A DNA stretch of 64,000 nucleotides from the NCBI GenBank assembly GCA_028571685.1, contig CM053154.1:9337501-9401500 (forward strand), in the 5' to 3' direction. Source of the stretch: Heterohyrax brucei. Lineage: Eukaryota > Chordata > Mammalia > Hyracoidea > Procaviidae. The position numbers and the translations under genes are program-made. The notes under the pieces were generated by a model. That model worked only from the letters and a program-made list of their open reading frames with translations, had not been told where the DNA came from and did not search any database. Of this stretch, positions 10,450 to 21,869 are shown piece after piece; the first letter of the stretch is position 1; every line of letters begins with the position of its first letter.

Positions 10450-11880
10450 AGAGCACCTTTTACTGGGTGACATGGCTCTCCCAAGGCCACAACAGGTAGA
10501 AAAAGACAAAGAGGCTGGGCATCCCTCACTGTGCGTCCCTCCTTTTCCAGGCAAACGCCTCGCTGGACAGAGACCTGAGCAGTCTTATTGGTGTGGCCCC
10601 AGGCCCAGACCAGATGCTCCCGCCAGGCCACTAAGGACAAGTAGGCTCTTTTGTGACAAGCCCCCAGAACAGCAGTTCATTGTGCAGGTGAGGAGATGGC
10701 ACCACCCGGCCCGGGTGTGGGGCTGCACCTGAGGTCAGGGGGAAGATTCCCAAGGTCAGCCAAGAGACTTCCATGCAGAAAATTACAGGGAGGATACGAT
10801 TCATTGTCCCTGAACAGAGTGGTCATCTGGTAGCACGCAGTTGGCTTCTCACTAGAGCGTGGAGGGACATTGCCTTGCTTCAGTCCTCAGGGACAGCTTG
10901 CCCAGCAGGAGGGGTGGTGGTGAGTGGGACTCAGCTCTGGGCCTGGCACAGAACGGTCCAGCAAAAGTGGGCATGTGCAAGGCACCAACGTGTGTCATCT
11001 CCTTGAATGCTCACTGCCTGGGATGGGACCGAGAGACGGCTTTCCTGCAGCGTAGCATCAGAACCAACCAGACAGAGGAAGAGGCCCTCTGGGACCCCCA
11101 AAGTTTGGGTCCATACCTGGAATGGCTCTCTGGCTCCCCTGGCCTGCCAGCCTCAGGAGTGTGCTGGGGAGGTTTTGAACATCTGCTCCCTCCTGGCTGC
11201 AGAGCAGGCCTACTGCTGGCTCTAAAAATGAAAATAAGTTTGTAGAGGTCCAACAGGTATTGCCTCGGGTCCCCCATATGATAAAAAGGCCCCCCGTCCC
11301 AGGCCTAGGAGACCTCTAGTCCATAGGACAGTGACACCAGGAGCTGGGCTTCCCAGTGAAGGCCATGGGGGACCCAGGTTGAACGGATCACAGAGACCCC
11401 TCAAGGACCCACGTTCTGCTCAGAGACGAGGAGCCCAGTGTCCTGTCACATGAGGCTAGAGGGGTGGAAGGAACGGACCAGTACTTCCAGGGTGACTGGA
11501 GCACCCTGCATGCCTGGCCTTCACCCCCCAGCACCTTCATGACTCTTCCAGATGGGTGAGGAAGGCCGGCTCCAGCCCCCTAAAGACTCAATGGTGAGGC
11601 CTCTCTGCTCTGGGCTCACTGTGGTCCTCCTCTGCGGACCCTGCACCCCGCACCACCAGCATGCCATCCTGTGCATCTGTGACTCGGGCACACAATAGTC
11701 CTCTAACCTCACTGACTACAGCTCAGACCAACATCCACGCCAAGGCCCAGAAAACTGATCCCAGGAGCAAGGAGGGAACACTCAGAGTCAGGACCATGCC
11801 AGCAGAGGCCAGCCTCCTCAGCCCCACCAGGGGGCACCCGGAGCCAGGAGTGGGTTGACAGCCACTCCCAACAACAAAGA
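10450..11880. other. GC-rich single-copy stretch, no gene identified
   Basis: GC-rich, with several chance ORFs on both strands (longest 128 codons at 10859-11245) that overlap each other in different frames. CpGs are present but not dense enough to call a CpG island by eye. Codon pattern and splice signals do not support an exon. No repeat family is recognised. Confidence 0.4.
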
Positions 11881-11889
11881 TGACCACAG

Positions 11890-12065
11890 CTGAGAGAGCC
11901 AACACCGGCCAAGCCCTGACTGTGCCAGGCTCTACCCTAACCACCCGCGTGCAAGAACTGTCTGGTCCTCACCACTGCCCACACGGAGGCCAGGAGGCAG
12001 GTTAGGCCCCTGAGGGTCCAAAGGGAAGCCACCCGCCCCAGGGCCAGTTCGGGAGTGGTGGAGCA
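11890..12065 (+). mobile_element. MIR fragment
   Basis: 'ccaagccctgactgtgccag' 'gctctaccctaacc' then 'gaggccaggaggcaggttag' follows the MIR order 'tgtgccaggcactgtgctaa' to 'gaggaaactgaggca', with heavy divergence and GC enrichment matching its surroundings. Confidence 0.6.
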
Positions 12066-12389
12066 GGGCTTCCACTGCAGGCCAGTCCAAAGCCCCAGCA
12101 CCAGGAGAGTGCCCACACCCCCCATCTTCTGGCCGATCCAAAGGTGGCTTTAGTACCCTGGCCTCATAGGAATCAGCTAATCCTTCTGTGGGACAAATTA
12201 AAAGTCAGGGAACTGAAGGTTCAGGACTCTAGGAGACACAGAAATATCCACAGCACTTTCTGCACTTTCATCCCCATGTTTAACTCTGGCTGTTTGGTTT
12301 TTGGTTCACTGTCCCCCACCACCACCCATCAAGGGACTAAGGGACCAATGCACCAAAGTCTGGCTGTACAGTTCTGGGATTCAGCCCAC

Positions 12390-12600
12390 AGCCTTTAGAG
12401 TCAGTCAGTGGCCTGAGTTCAAATCCCAGTCCTGCTGCATGTCAGCCCTGGGATCCTAGGCCAGTGTCTTTACCATGCTGGTGGCCCCAGCCCCATCCAT
12501 AAGGCAGGGAGAAGGATGGAAACTACCTCAATGGGTTGTTTATGGAATTTAATGACAGGACCCTTGTGCACAGTTCATGAGCATCTTTCTCAGGCTTGGG
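12390..12600 (-). mobile_element. MIR SINE, nearly complete
   Basis: 'gagttcaaatcccagtcctg' is the reverse of the MIR 3' part. 'ggatcctaggccagtgtctt' 'taccatgctg' and 'ctcaatgggttgtttatgga' 'atttaatgacagg' continue the reversed core and 5' part. Confidence 0.75.
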
Positions 12601-12784
12601 TGCCCTGGGGCAGCACCAACAGTGCCTAGGAAAGAAGACGTTCTTATCTGGGGCAAAAGAAGCTCTCAGCTCCCAACTGAGGGCTGACAGGTATCGCAGC
12701 CCTGCAGTTCTGTGACCTGGGTCAGCTTCTTCCTCTCTGGTAACCTCTGGACATCAGCCTCTTGTCTTTAACAGGCTAAAAATG

Positions 12785-12945
12785 AAAAACAAGCCCATTG
12801 CTGTCAAGTCAACTTGGGACTCACAGTGGCCCGTATTGGGTAGAACAGAACCACTCTATAGGGTGTCCAAGGAGCAGCTGATGGATTTGAACTGCCAGTC
12901 ATGTGGTTAGCAGCTGAGGTCTTAACCACTGTGACACCAGACCCC
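12785..12945 (-). mobile_element. AfroSINE, common form
   Basis: 'aagcccattgctgtcaagtc', 'gtagaacagaaccactctat', 'gatggatttgaactgccagt' and 'ggtcttaaccactgtgacac' give the reverse-strand AfroSINE in full, short-form length. Confidence 0.88.
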
Positions 12946-13244
12946 TTTCAAAAAGACCTGAAGCAAGGTTTATTCAAAGTCTTCTCAGCCTCTGACGGGT
13001 GGGGAACAGCCACCAGGCCACCATGAGGGACAGCTCTTTCCGTGACGGGCTGCTTCCACCACGCTCAGCAGGCCACCTCTCCAGCACTCATGGACCCACC
13101 TCCTGGGACAACATTGTGGCCTTTCCAACCAGAGGTGGAGGGTGTTTGAGAGGAGAGCCATCTCCCTGCAACTAAAACGCAGTCTGCACCATTAACTAGG
13201 ACAAACCCAGCACGCGCATGGCCGGGCCAGGGCACGCGTGCACC

Positions 13245-13830
13245 GGGGCGGTAATTAGAGGGGAAATATCCTTCAGGCAGCCTAGCTGCGGAAAACCATT
13301 TTCATTGAAAATATACATTTGTAATTGTAAATGGAAAGATTACCTGTAATAGCGGTAACAGACCCATTTCCTAATAAGATGACCGCTATAGCTGGTGACT
13401 GAGGCATCTGTACGGAGCTACGCACAGCGTGTCTGTACTGCTGGCTGCCAGTTTGTTTCCACGGCGAAAAGCGTGATTTAGTGTTTGTAGCGTTACCATC
13501 TGTTGTCGTTATTACAGAAATTATATATAAACCAGTTAGTAAACACTTTGCCGCATTGTCTGTTGTTTTGATAATCACCCATAATAACATCTAGCATCAA
13601 TATGGTCTTTAAACCCGATTTGGGAGTTAATGGAATAAGAGGAGGCAGTCTGTATATGCACCGGGGTAATGTCATTAGGAATGTTTGTGAAGAACAAATT
13701 AAATCAGTTGTAAATTGTGCTCTCAAGTCAGCCAGAAAACCAGTCTTGTTCAGGAGAAGGGATTTATATTTTAACCTCGTGCAGAAAATGCACTTACGCA
13801 GATTAAAATAAAATAAGGACTTCGCCGATG
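13245..13830. other. Candidate conserved noncoding element (strongest in window)
   Basis: About 590 bp free of recognised repeats, AT-rich yet retaining several CpGs, such as 'agcggtaacag', 'gaccgctatagctgg' and 'ccacggcgaaaagcgtg'. CpGs preserved in AT-rich noncoding DNA suggest purifying selection. TAAT/ATTA and TGTTTGT-like motifs are abundant. ORFs across it (for example 13282-13590, -) have implausible composition for exons. Confidence 0.45.
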
Positions 13831-14514
13831 GATGGAAGTGGTAATTGCTAGGGCCTTAATGGCTTCCTGTTGGCTGTGTCATGCAGTGGGCACGGCTATT
13901 TTAAAAGTTAACCGGCACTCGGGGTCATACTTTCACTGATTCAGTCATTAAACCAGGCTAGACATGTCACTAAATGGCTGATTATTCAAATGACGAGCCT
14001 GCTCCATGGCTCCCAGTGTCCTCTTTTGAACATGGGGATTTTCAGGGACAGTTCTCATGAAATCAAGAGGAGCTGGATTCAAGTATGAGTCAATGGTAGC
14101 TCTGGGCTGGGGCCTGGCCCGAATGGGATGGCAGACAGATGCCCCGGCAGTGTCCCTAGATGGCAGGACACGTGGCAGACGTGCCTGAACTTTGTTGCTT
14201 GGGCCCCTCCGCGGTTCCAGCAGGAAAGACAACGTGTGGAGGTGCCTGAAGGGAAGCCAGGGTTAGACAAAGAAGTGCCATGTGGGCGAGGACAGATGCG
14301 GCGGCCGCTGAATCCTAATTTGGGCACGAGACTATCATCAGCATGGTGACATCCGAGGAAACAGGCTTTGGAAGATCAAATCACTTACCGGGTTACGTTG
14401 CCCGGAGGTGGTAGAGCAGGGACTGGATCCCTGGTCCGTCTCCAGAGCCTCTGATCTTTGCCATACATCTCATCTCCTCTTTCTTAAAGGTCACTTTCCC
14501 TGCCCTTGTCTCAT

Positions 14515-14600
14515 AAAACCCTCATTTTGCAGGTAAGGAAACTGAGGCCGAGAGAGACCCCTCCTAATGTGAGTGAGGCCATCCTGCCGGCACCGGAACA
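14515..14600 (+). mobile_element. MIR core fragment
   Basis: 'aaccctcattttgcaggtaa' 'ggaaactgaggccgagagag' is the MIR core. The flanking arms are not recognisable. Confidence 0.65.
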
Positions 14601-14609
14601 AAGGTCTCA

Positions 14610-15157
14610 GTGGACTGGGAATCCTCTACAGCATCCAATTGTGGAGCTGGTTTCACAGCCAGCTGGTAGGACACAATACGGACGTTGACCTACATACTTG
14701 GAAGTCAAGAATTTGCCAGTACAAAGTTAGGGAGTAGGGGTCAGGAGACAAAGATGACAAGACCAGCCCTAGAGCCCAGCCTAGCGACCATGAAGCTAAA
14801 TTAACTACCAGCTGCAGATCTGGCTTTGGGGCAAGACAGGAGGAGACTGGAGTAAGCCCTCTAACTATCACTAGTTCCAGCTGCTTAGCTGGGGACTGAA
14901 AACAGTACAGAAGGCCAGGGACAGAACTGGGCAGTCCAGAAGACCAGCCAGATGTCAACCCTCTGGCTAAATTAACTAAAAGGACAAACAGCCTAGTGCA
15001 ATGTTTTCTGAGGAGCAGACATATACGAATGACTATCCTCAGGAAGATTTTCAGTGGTACACATATCAACTCGTTTTTATTTTATTTACTGTTTATTAGT
15101 AAAAATATAAATAGCACACAAATCTACAGTGCAAAACAAATTAAAGGTAATCTAAGT
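14610..15157. other. Single-copy sequence, nothing recognised
   Basis: Contains a 138-codon open frame on the minus strand (14653-15069) with a Leu/Ser-rich composition and no family resemblance. I see no splice-site or conserved-motif support and treat it as a chance ORF. The last 100 bp are AT-rich and form the L1 target site. Confidence 0.35.
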
Positions 15158-15179
15158 TTAAAAATAGTGAGTCTATTTT

Positions 15180-16716
15180 TTTTTATTTAATATGAGTGAA
15201 AATGTACATTCCTGTATAAATCTACATACCCACCTATATGCAGCTTCTACTGCTCTCCCTGCCGGGTGACAGCACACTATTCCTCTCTGCTCCATACATG
15301 TCTCGTTCTCCCAACAGTCTCTTTTTTCCCTCCTCTCCACCCACTCTCCTTCCTCCAGCCAGAGATCAGCAGGATGATATCCTATAGATGTATAGAACCA
15401 TAAAGTGCATCCAACATATGGTCACTGCATCGCCAAGTTCAATCCATTCCTGTCCGAAGCGTAGACCCTCTTTATGATTTATGGTCAAGGGCAGCATCAG
15501 GGCGAGGGGCCATGCTCCCAGGGGAACCCCGAAACCACTGGACTATCAATTGAGGTCTTCTAGTGGGGATCTCAGGGTGCACCCCCTTTTATTCTTGTGT
15601 TGCCAGTGAGACTCAACTTAGTGAGCTCCATCGCAGCTATCACTGGTGGTAGCCAGGCACCATCCAGTTCTTCCGGTCCCAAGTCAATGTAGGCAGCCAC
15701 TGATGTGGGTCTCTTTGTCTTCTGGGTTGTCTTTCCCCCATGTCATTTTGGTCCTCGGTGAGCATCCGTTCCTGCTGAGTTGGGACTGTTTGCTGTGCCC
15801 TTGGATGGCAGCTTGGCAGCTTTTAAGACCCCAGACGCCACTCACCAATGTGGGGTGCAGAGATCCCTCTTAGCAAAACGCTAGTTGTGTCAATTGGCCT
15901 CACTTTCGCCTAAGAGCATGGTCCCCTGCACCCTGCCCCAGCTACTCTATCCTTGGAATATTGGGTTAAGATGGAAGGAGTATTCATGTTATGTTTAAGT
16001 CCACTTAATATTGTTCTTGTTTCTAATGTGTGCTATCACCGATTTCACCCAACCAGATTTCTAGCAACTATCTAATCTAAACCCTCCCCCCTCACCCTCC
16101 CTTCCTCCCCTCCTTTGCAGCTGTCAAACAGTCTTTTCTTCTATACACAAGTCTGTTTTTGAGATCTTATCATAGAGGTCTCATACAATATTTGTCCTTT
16201 TGTCTCTGACTAGTTTCACTCAACATAATGTCTTCCAGTTGAAACCAGGTCATGAGATGTTTCCTGAAGTCATCGTTGTTCTTTACCATTGTGTAGTGCT
16301 CCATTGAGTATATGTACCACAGTTTACCTATCCATTCTTCTGTTGTTGAGCATCTGGGTTGATTCCATCTTTTTGCTATCATGGACTGTGCTGTGATAAA
16401 CATTCTCGTACATGTGTCCATTGGTGTGAAAGTCCTTGATTCTGTAGGATGTATTCCAAGTAGTGGAATTACTGGGTCAAATGGTTTATCAATATCCATT
16501 TTTTTAAGGAAGCGCCAGATTGCTTTCCAAAGAGTCTGGACCAGTTTGCAACCCCACCAACAGTGTAGGAGGGTTCCACTTTCTCCACAGCCTCTCCAGC
16601 ATTTGTTGTTTTGTGTTTTCTGGATCATAGCCAATCTTGTTGGGGTGAGATGGTATCTCATTGTCGTCTTGATGTGAATTTCTTTAATAACTAAAGATTG
16701 TGAACATGTCCGCATG
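15180..16716 (-). mobile_element. Young 5'-truncated L1 with 22-bp TSD
   Basis: Oriented on the minus strand: poly(A) side at 15180, a ~970-bp 3' UTR, then the ORF2 C-terminus to the truncation point at 16716. The TSD is 22 bp with a single mismatch: 15158-15179 and 16717-16738 ('ttaaaaa[t/c]agtgagtctatttt'). The uninterrupted ORF2 fragment and good TSD make this the youngest-looking L1 in the window. Confidence 0.95.
16170..16715 (-). pseudogene. L1 ORF2 C-terminal fragment, uninterrupted
   Basis: 181 codons without a stop or frameshift. Conserved L1 ORF2p C-terminal motifs include TTMRYHLTPTRLAMI, the cysteine segment CWRGCGESGTLLHCWWGC (nucleic-acid-binding Cys/His region) and DTCTRMFITAQ, followed by WNQPRCSTTEEWIGKLWYIY. 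Endonuclease and reverse transcriptase are missing through 5' truncation, so it is not autonomous. The initial Met is at the truncation junction and is not a natural start. Confidence 0.93.
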
Positions 16717-16756
16717 TTAAAAACAGTGAGTCTATTTTAAAAATGTTAAAAGGCAA

Positions 16757-16921
16757 TGACCAAACCAAACCCATTGTCACTGAGTCAATTCCAACTCATA
16801 GCAACTCCGCATGACAGAGTAGAACTACCTCATAGGGTTTCCACGGAGCGCCTGGTGGATTCAAACTGCTAACATTTTGATTAGCAGTTGAGCCCTTAAT
16901 TTCCATACCATCAGGTTCCTC
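16757..16921 (-). mobile_element. AfroSINE, common form
   Basis: 'gaccaaaccaaacccattgt' (reverse tail), 'gacagagtagaactacctca', 'gcgcctggtggattcaaact', and the reversed promoter region 'gattagcagttgagccctta'. It is full length and close to consensus. It sits 20 bp from the L1 target duplication. Confidence 0.92.
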
Positions 16922-16984
16922 AATAAGTACCTATGAGACATAGATAACAGCAACAGTCATAACAAGAATGACTCAAATTGAGAC

Positions 16985-17100
16985 AACCTTGGTTCTAGTA
17001 GCCAAAGATTCTGGGGCCAGACTTAACCTCTGAGTTTATTTCCCTTGTGTACAAAATGAGACTGAAGCGCACCCATCACAGGGCTGCCATGGATAGCAAA
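16985..17100 (-). mobile_element. MIR fragment
   Basis: 'ttaacctctgagtttatttc' 'ccttgtgtacaaaatgagac' and 'catcacagggctgccatgga' are the reversed MIR core ('cctcagtttcctcatctgta' 'aaatgggga' and 'agggttgttgtgagga'). Confidence 0.7.
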
Positions 17101-17389
17101 TGGGCCACAAACACCACCTGCAGAGATGGAGACAGTCAGTGAAGGGGGGTGAGGCACCAAAACAAAAGAATCCCATCTTTTCCTTCACGGAGCTCCCAGC
17201 AAAGCCCAGCCCCCAATTAACACCTTGCATTAGGGCATTTTCAATCAACTACCAAGAAGCAAAGCCACCAGGGTCCACTGTCCTGGCACCACTAATGCCA
17301 CATGCATCACAGACATCAGGCCACCTGAATAGATTAGGCCAGCCTTGCTTTGCTTGGGATTATATCTGTGCATGGGCACACGAGTGTAT

Positions 17390-17690
17390 CCATTTGTTTG
17401 TTTTAATAAATGAGGAATCTGCAGTCCAGAGACATCAAGTTGCTTGTCCAAGGTCACAGGTAAGTTAACGCCAGACCCACGGCAGGAGCCTCCCTCAATG
17501 AGCACGTGCACTGGTGTGACTCACAATGTGCTACATGGTTCTCAGGAATCATCACAACAGACTGTGACAAGACAACCGTCTTCATCTCCACGTTTGAGCT
17601 GAGGCACAGAAACGGCCCATCACCTGTCCCTAGTCACATAGCTACGCAGCTGCTGGAGTCAGACAAGGAGCCCAAGCAGTCTGACCCCAG
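17390..17690 (+). mobile_element. Two adjacent MIR fragments
   Basis: First core at 17405-17475: 'aataaatgaggaatctgcag' 'tccagagac' to 'gcttgtccaaggtcacagg'. Second at 17510-17690: 'tcatctccacgtttgagctg' 'aggcacagaaacgg' to 'cctagtcacatagctacgca'. Both run forward and are diverged. They may be separate insertions. Confidence 0.7.
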
Positions 17691-17751
17691 ATGAAGAACC
17701 ATGTTCTTTATCGATCCACTACACCTGGGTTCTTAGCCATCTAGTGAGGCT

Positions 17752-18214
17752 ACAACAAAATTACCACTGTCAAAAGAGAAATCTTGTTCTGTCACAGTCC
17801 AGTAGGCTACAAGTCCAGATTCAGGGCCTCAGCTCCAGGGGAAGGCTTTCTCTGTTGGCTATGGGGGAAGATCAATGGTGTCAGGTCTTCCCCTGGACTG
17901 GTAGCTTATGAGGCACAGGGACCTTGGCTCTTTTCCAAAGACTCCATCTGCTTCCAGCGCTGCTCCTTTGGAGGTATGAGGTCCCTAAATTTCTCTGCTA
18001 ACTTCTTTCTTTTATATCTCAGGAGACTGCCTCAGGACACAGCACAGTCTTATACACTGAGTCCTGCCCAGCCAATACACCTGCCACCCATCCTCTCTCA
18101 ATGACATCACAGAGGTGGGATTTACAACACGGAGGACATCACGCAGTGTTAGGAGTCACAGCCCAGCCAAAGGGCTACGCACATCTTGCAGGGGACACAA
18201 TTCAATCCATGACA
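17752..18214 (-). mobile_element. MaLR-like solo LTR, truncated
   Basis: The + strand end 'gacacaattcaatccatgaca' is the reverse of the TG-starting LTR 5' end. Internal blocks 'gtcacagtccagtaggctac' and 'caggagactgcctcaggaca' are shared with the copies at 27.7, 35.1 and 59.8 kb. The other terminus (near 17752) has lost the 'tgtcttag' end, and no TSD is visible. It is an old endogenous-retrovirus-like LTR with no coding sequence. Confidence 0.8.
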
Positions 18215-18216
18215 CT

Positions 18217-18725
18217 AGGGGTCAGCAAACTATGGCCCCAGGGGCAAATCCAAGCAAGCAAGGAATGTTTTACACACTTTTAAATCACGGGGGTGTGGGG
18301 AGGAAATAAAAAGAATATTTCATGATACACGAAGATGACATGAAATTCAAATTTCCATGTCTATAAATAAATAAGGTAAAGTGCAGGAGCAGTGAAATAA
18401 AGGGAAACTCTTAATAAGATGGATTGACCCCATGCTTGCAGCAATGGGGTCAAACGCAGCAAGCATTGTGAGCTTGGTGTGGGACTGGTCAGGGTTCCCT
18501 TCTCTCCTGCAGGAGGTCGCTGTGAGTCTCAGCCAACACGAGGGCACCTACCAGCAACAACAAAATAAAGTTTTATTGAAACAGCTATGTCCACTCGCTT
18601 CCACGTTGCCTGTAACTGCTTTCATGCTAAGACAGCTGAGTTAAGGAGTTACGACAGAGTCCATATGGCCCACGAAGCTTAAATCATCTCCTACCTGGCT
18701 CTTGACAGAGAAGGTTTGCTGACCT
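18217..18725 (+). mobile_element. hAT-Charlie-type nonautonomous element, interrupted
   Basis: Left end 'ggggtcagcaaactatggcc' and right end 'gagaaggtttgctgacctct' are matching terminal inverted repeats. Characteristic internal text 'aaataaagttttattgaaac' and 'gagttacgacagagtccata' 'tggcccac' is present. About 180 bp between roughly 18378 and 18560 does not belong to the consensus I recall and looks inserted. No transposase is encoded. Confidence 0.8.
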
Positions 18726-19059
18726 CTCTAGGCCTCTGCTTTGGAGTTTCTGTAAATGAAGTGAGGAGGGGGTGGGGAAGGGCTTTCTCTCTGGAGTATC
18801 TTCCCAGAAGAGTGAAAGGAGAGGGGCAGGGAAAAGGGAAACAGAGACAGCAAAGAGCCATCCTGTTGACCAAAAGGCTAGTTGCAGACACGGAGTTCCT
18901 ACCACTGGGATGACGAAGATAACAGGAGAGTCTCAGTTTCAAAAATACATCCTCTTCTTCAGCCGGGACCAGGGCGATAATCAGCCGGGTGGAAATCTGT
19001 ACCCAAGTTGCAATCCAGAAGGCGAACCGTCAAAACCGGGGCGCTGTAGAAACACTTCC

Positions 19060-19770
19060 GGTGCTTGAGTATTTTTCATAAATTCATGTAATCATTTTAA
19101 TTAAAAATCTTTAAAATATTAATGGGAGGGGTGTCCAAAGCAGAGTGAATTATAGCAGCTCCACTCACTGCCTGTACCTAAGACTCTGTCAGCTTCTCCA
19201 TTAAGAACTGCTGTTTCGCAGGGGGTTATAATTCAACCAAATAAATTGGCCACAGGCTGAAGCTTGACATGCAAGTTTGCAGGGTGGGAATTAATTGTTT
19301 AATTGGCTTGAATATTCAAGGCCCATGTGGGTAGACGAAAAAAAAAAATTCCTGTGTTGTCGTTTGGGAGAGGCCGTGCCCTGAAGTTACCCGCCTTTTT
19401 TGTGGCTCACGGGCCATCATTTCCCCTATTAAAACCCCACCATCCAGCATCCAAGTTCAAGAACGTATATCTATATGAAGCTTTGAACCAAAAGGTTCGA
19501 AGTACCTTACTTAGCTCTTAAATCTGTGCCTAAATTTCACCTCCAACGAGCTTCATTAATCTGGAAAGGAGAGGTTTTTGTCTGCTCATGTGAATGTGTT
19601 TTTAAAGTAAGCCTTTTCATTTTGGGTCGCTTCAATATACAAGCAGCAGCAATTGCCTACTTCCCTTCCCTTGGCTAAAATCCCATCATTAAACCAACTT
19701 CACTATTAGGAGGAATATCTGGCTGGAAAATGCATTTTATCCCTGAAGAATATGCCATATTAGTGAGAAA
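19060..19770. other. Candidate conserved noncoding element
   Basis: AT-rich, repeat-free, with densely packed homeobox-type cores ('catgtaatcattttaattaa', 'gggaattaattgtttaattg'). No ORF of note is present apart from a 64-codon chance frame. The neighbouring hAT/LTR cluster stops sharply at its left edge. Inference from composition only. Confidence 0.38.
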
Positions 19771-21540
19771 ATTGCTCTAAATGGGAACAAAGCTGACAAG
19801 TGCTACTTGCAGACTAATGGCCTAGTGTACACACCGCACCCAAAAAGCATGTCATCACCTGGCTGTTGAGCATCTCGCGGACGCCAGGGGCTGCTTGGCG
19901 GAAATGGCACATTAGAGATGTGGAAAGGTTGTAGAGATTTCGGTGGGCTTCTTCGGTCCCCCCCCCCTTACTACTGAAAGCTGACGGATGCAGTATCAGC
20001 ATCACCTGAAAATCCAGGGTAGCCCAGAGCTGTGACCGCACCAAGAGGGCCGCCAGCAGGTAGAAATCCATCCTGCTCTTGCTTCTAGATAGGAAGATCC
20101 AGTGGCCATTGGATGCAAAGTCACTCTCTGTGAACGGCAGAATGTTTCCTCACCCACCATAGATTGTTCAACTCAACCTATTCAGGAACTTTAAGGGTGC
20201 CCCGGAGCCCCCCAGACAACACAAGATGTCACAGCAACGACTCCTTGTTCAGGAGAAGAAAGAAAACCTGTTCCACTGCATTGCACATCAGGGGAGAGGC
20301 TGGAAGGTGGGCAGGAAGAACAAGACCCTAAGCAGTCCCCAAGCTCAAAACACAAATGCTGTATGCAATAAGAGACAGAAAGAAAATGGGTTTGCTTCAT
20401 TCCCAATCCTGTTCCTCATGAGAACAGATTCAAATGTGAGGCCATTTTCTGTTCTTGTTAAGGGGAAGGTGGTATCAAGTTTAAGAAAGTCCAAAAACAC
20501 TTATTAATAGAACGCATTTCCCACCCCTCTACAAACAGTAGAAGTCGTGTCAGTGACTCAGAACCTTCAAATAAAGGGTCACCCCCACACTCTATGACCC
20601 CTGATGGAGATTCTAGAAAGGATGGTGCCTGAGCAATAGCAACCATTAGAGCATAAGTCTTCTTTCTCTGGCCTTCTTCAGATATCCTAATGCCATCGAT
20701 TATTATCATCATCATTATTATTATTATAGCATAATCTATTTACTGAGATTGCTTCTTTCAAAAGCATTTGGACAGAGGACTCCTCTTGTTGAAAATTCAT
20801 GGCCAAGAACAGAGAAATTTGGATTGGGAATGCCCGTGAACAGTAAGATAGCTCTTCACAGCTTGAGACACCAACACACTGAACTAAAAAGGCAGCTCAG
20901 TGCAGGGGGCAAATGCTGGGGAGCAGAGAATCACTGTCCATCACCACACAGAAAGGAGGGAATGCCAGCTGTAGCCCAAGGACTCATATGCATCCTCAAG
21001 TGGGAACTGCCAGCCCCTCCAAGAAACTAATCTCTCTTCTCTCCTCACCCCTCCACGCAGCTCTGAGTGCCAGCAGCAAGCAGCCTGCCTGCATCTGCCT
21101 TGACTGTAGGCACAAAACCTCATCTCTGTGCCAGCCGAGTAAAGGATGCACTTCATCCCATTTCAAATGCTCAAGTTTCACATATTGCTTAAGAGACTCA
21201 TAGAGGAGAGCCACATTTATGACCACACAGTATGAAAGCAAACAGCAAGTTTCTGGTAATTGCTCGACTGACATTTATTTAGCTCCAGCTGTGAGCAAGG
21301 CCTGTTTCCACGCACCACGAAGACTCAAAGAGCTTCTCAGAGGGAAGGCTCTACAGGAGATGACAGGGATGACTGCAAAGCCATACACATCCAGGGTGTG
21401 CAGGCTGGAAGGAAGCTCCAAGGTTGTTTAGTGAGTTGTCTCTGCTTTGCAGAAAATGTAGTAGATCCAAAGGGAAGTAGCTTGCCTAGTTTGTGGCAGA
21501 ATCAGGGCCACAATGTTCCACTGATCATTCCGGCATTTAA
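19771..21540. other. Single-copy sequence with a short ATT/ATC microsatellite
   Basis: No transposon or exon is recognised. It includes a homopolymer C run near 19960-19968 and an (ATT/ATC)-type microsatellite at 20700-20727 ('attatcatcatcattattat'). ORFs up to 96 codons on both strands have no recognisable motifs. Confidence 0.4.
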
Positions 21541-21544
21541 TCCA

Positions 21545-21745
21545 ATGTCATCACTACTGTGTGCCATGCATGACACTCCCAATTTACATGCAGAGTCTCG
21601 GAAACAATCCTACTAGGGAGGGACAATTATTCGCCCAATTTACAGATGAGAAAACTGAGGCTCAGAGTCACCTACCCATGATTACACATTCAATGACAGA
21701 GCCCCCAGGATTTGAAGGCACCTCTGTCCAAAGAGTCAGCTGTTC
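21545..21745 (+). mobile_element. MIR SINE, nearly complete
   Basis: Follows MIR well: 'ctactgtgtgccatgcatga' (5' core), 'caatttacagatgagaaaac' 'tgaggctcagagtcacctac' (central), then 'tacacattcaatgacagagc' and 'ccaggatttgaaggcacctc' (3' part). Confidence 0.88.
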
Positions 21746-21862
21746 AAGTCTGCCAGATGCTCCTTGGTAACTCTGTGGGACAGTTCTTCTCTGTTTTATA
21801 GTGTCACTCGGAGTGGAATCAACCTGGTAGCAATGACATTTTTGTTTTTGTTTTATGGTTTT
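21746..21862 (+). mobile_element. AfroSINE, 5' truncated
   Basis: Begins in the middle of the SINE at 'tcaagtctgccagatgctcc', continues 'ttggtaactctgtgggacag' and 'agtggaatcaacctggtag', then a T-rich tail. The tRNA-like head is missing, so it had no promoter. It directly abuts the MIR. Confidence 0.8.
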
Positions 21863-21869
21863 CTGCCTG

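Noticed and set aside
10859..11245. 128-codon open frame in GC-rich DNA
   Set aside because: GC-rich DNA is stop-poor; overlapping frames on both strands are equally open.
10540..12140. CpG island or promoter
   Set aside because: GC-rich but CpG is not dense by eye, and no TATA/Inr plus first-exon structure is seen.
17752..18214. Retroviral gene remnants next to the LTR
   Set aside because: No gag, pol or env-like reading frame adjoins any of the four LTRs; all look solo.
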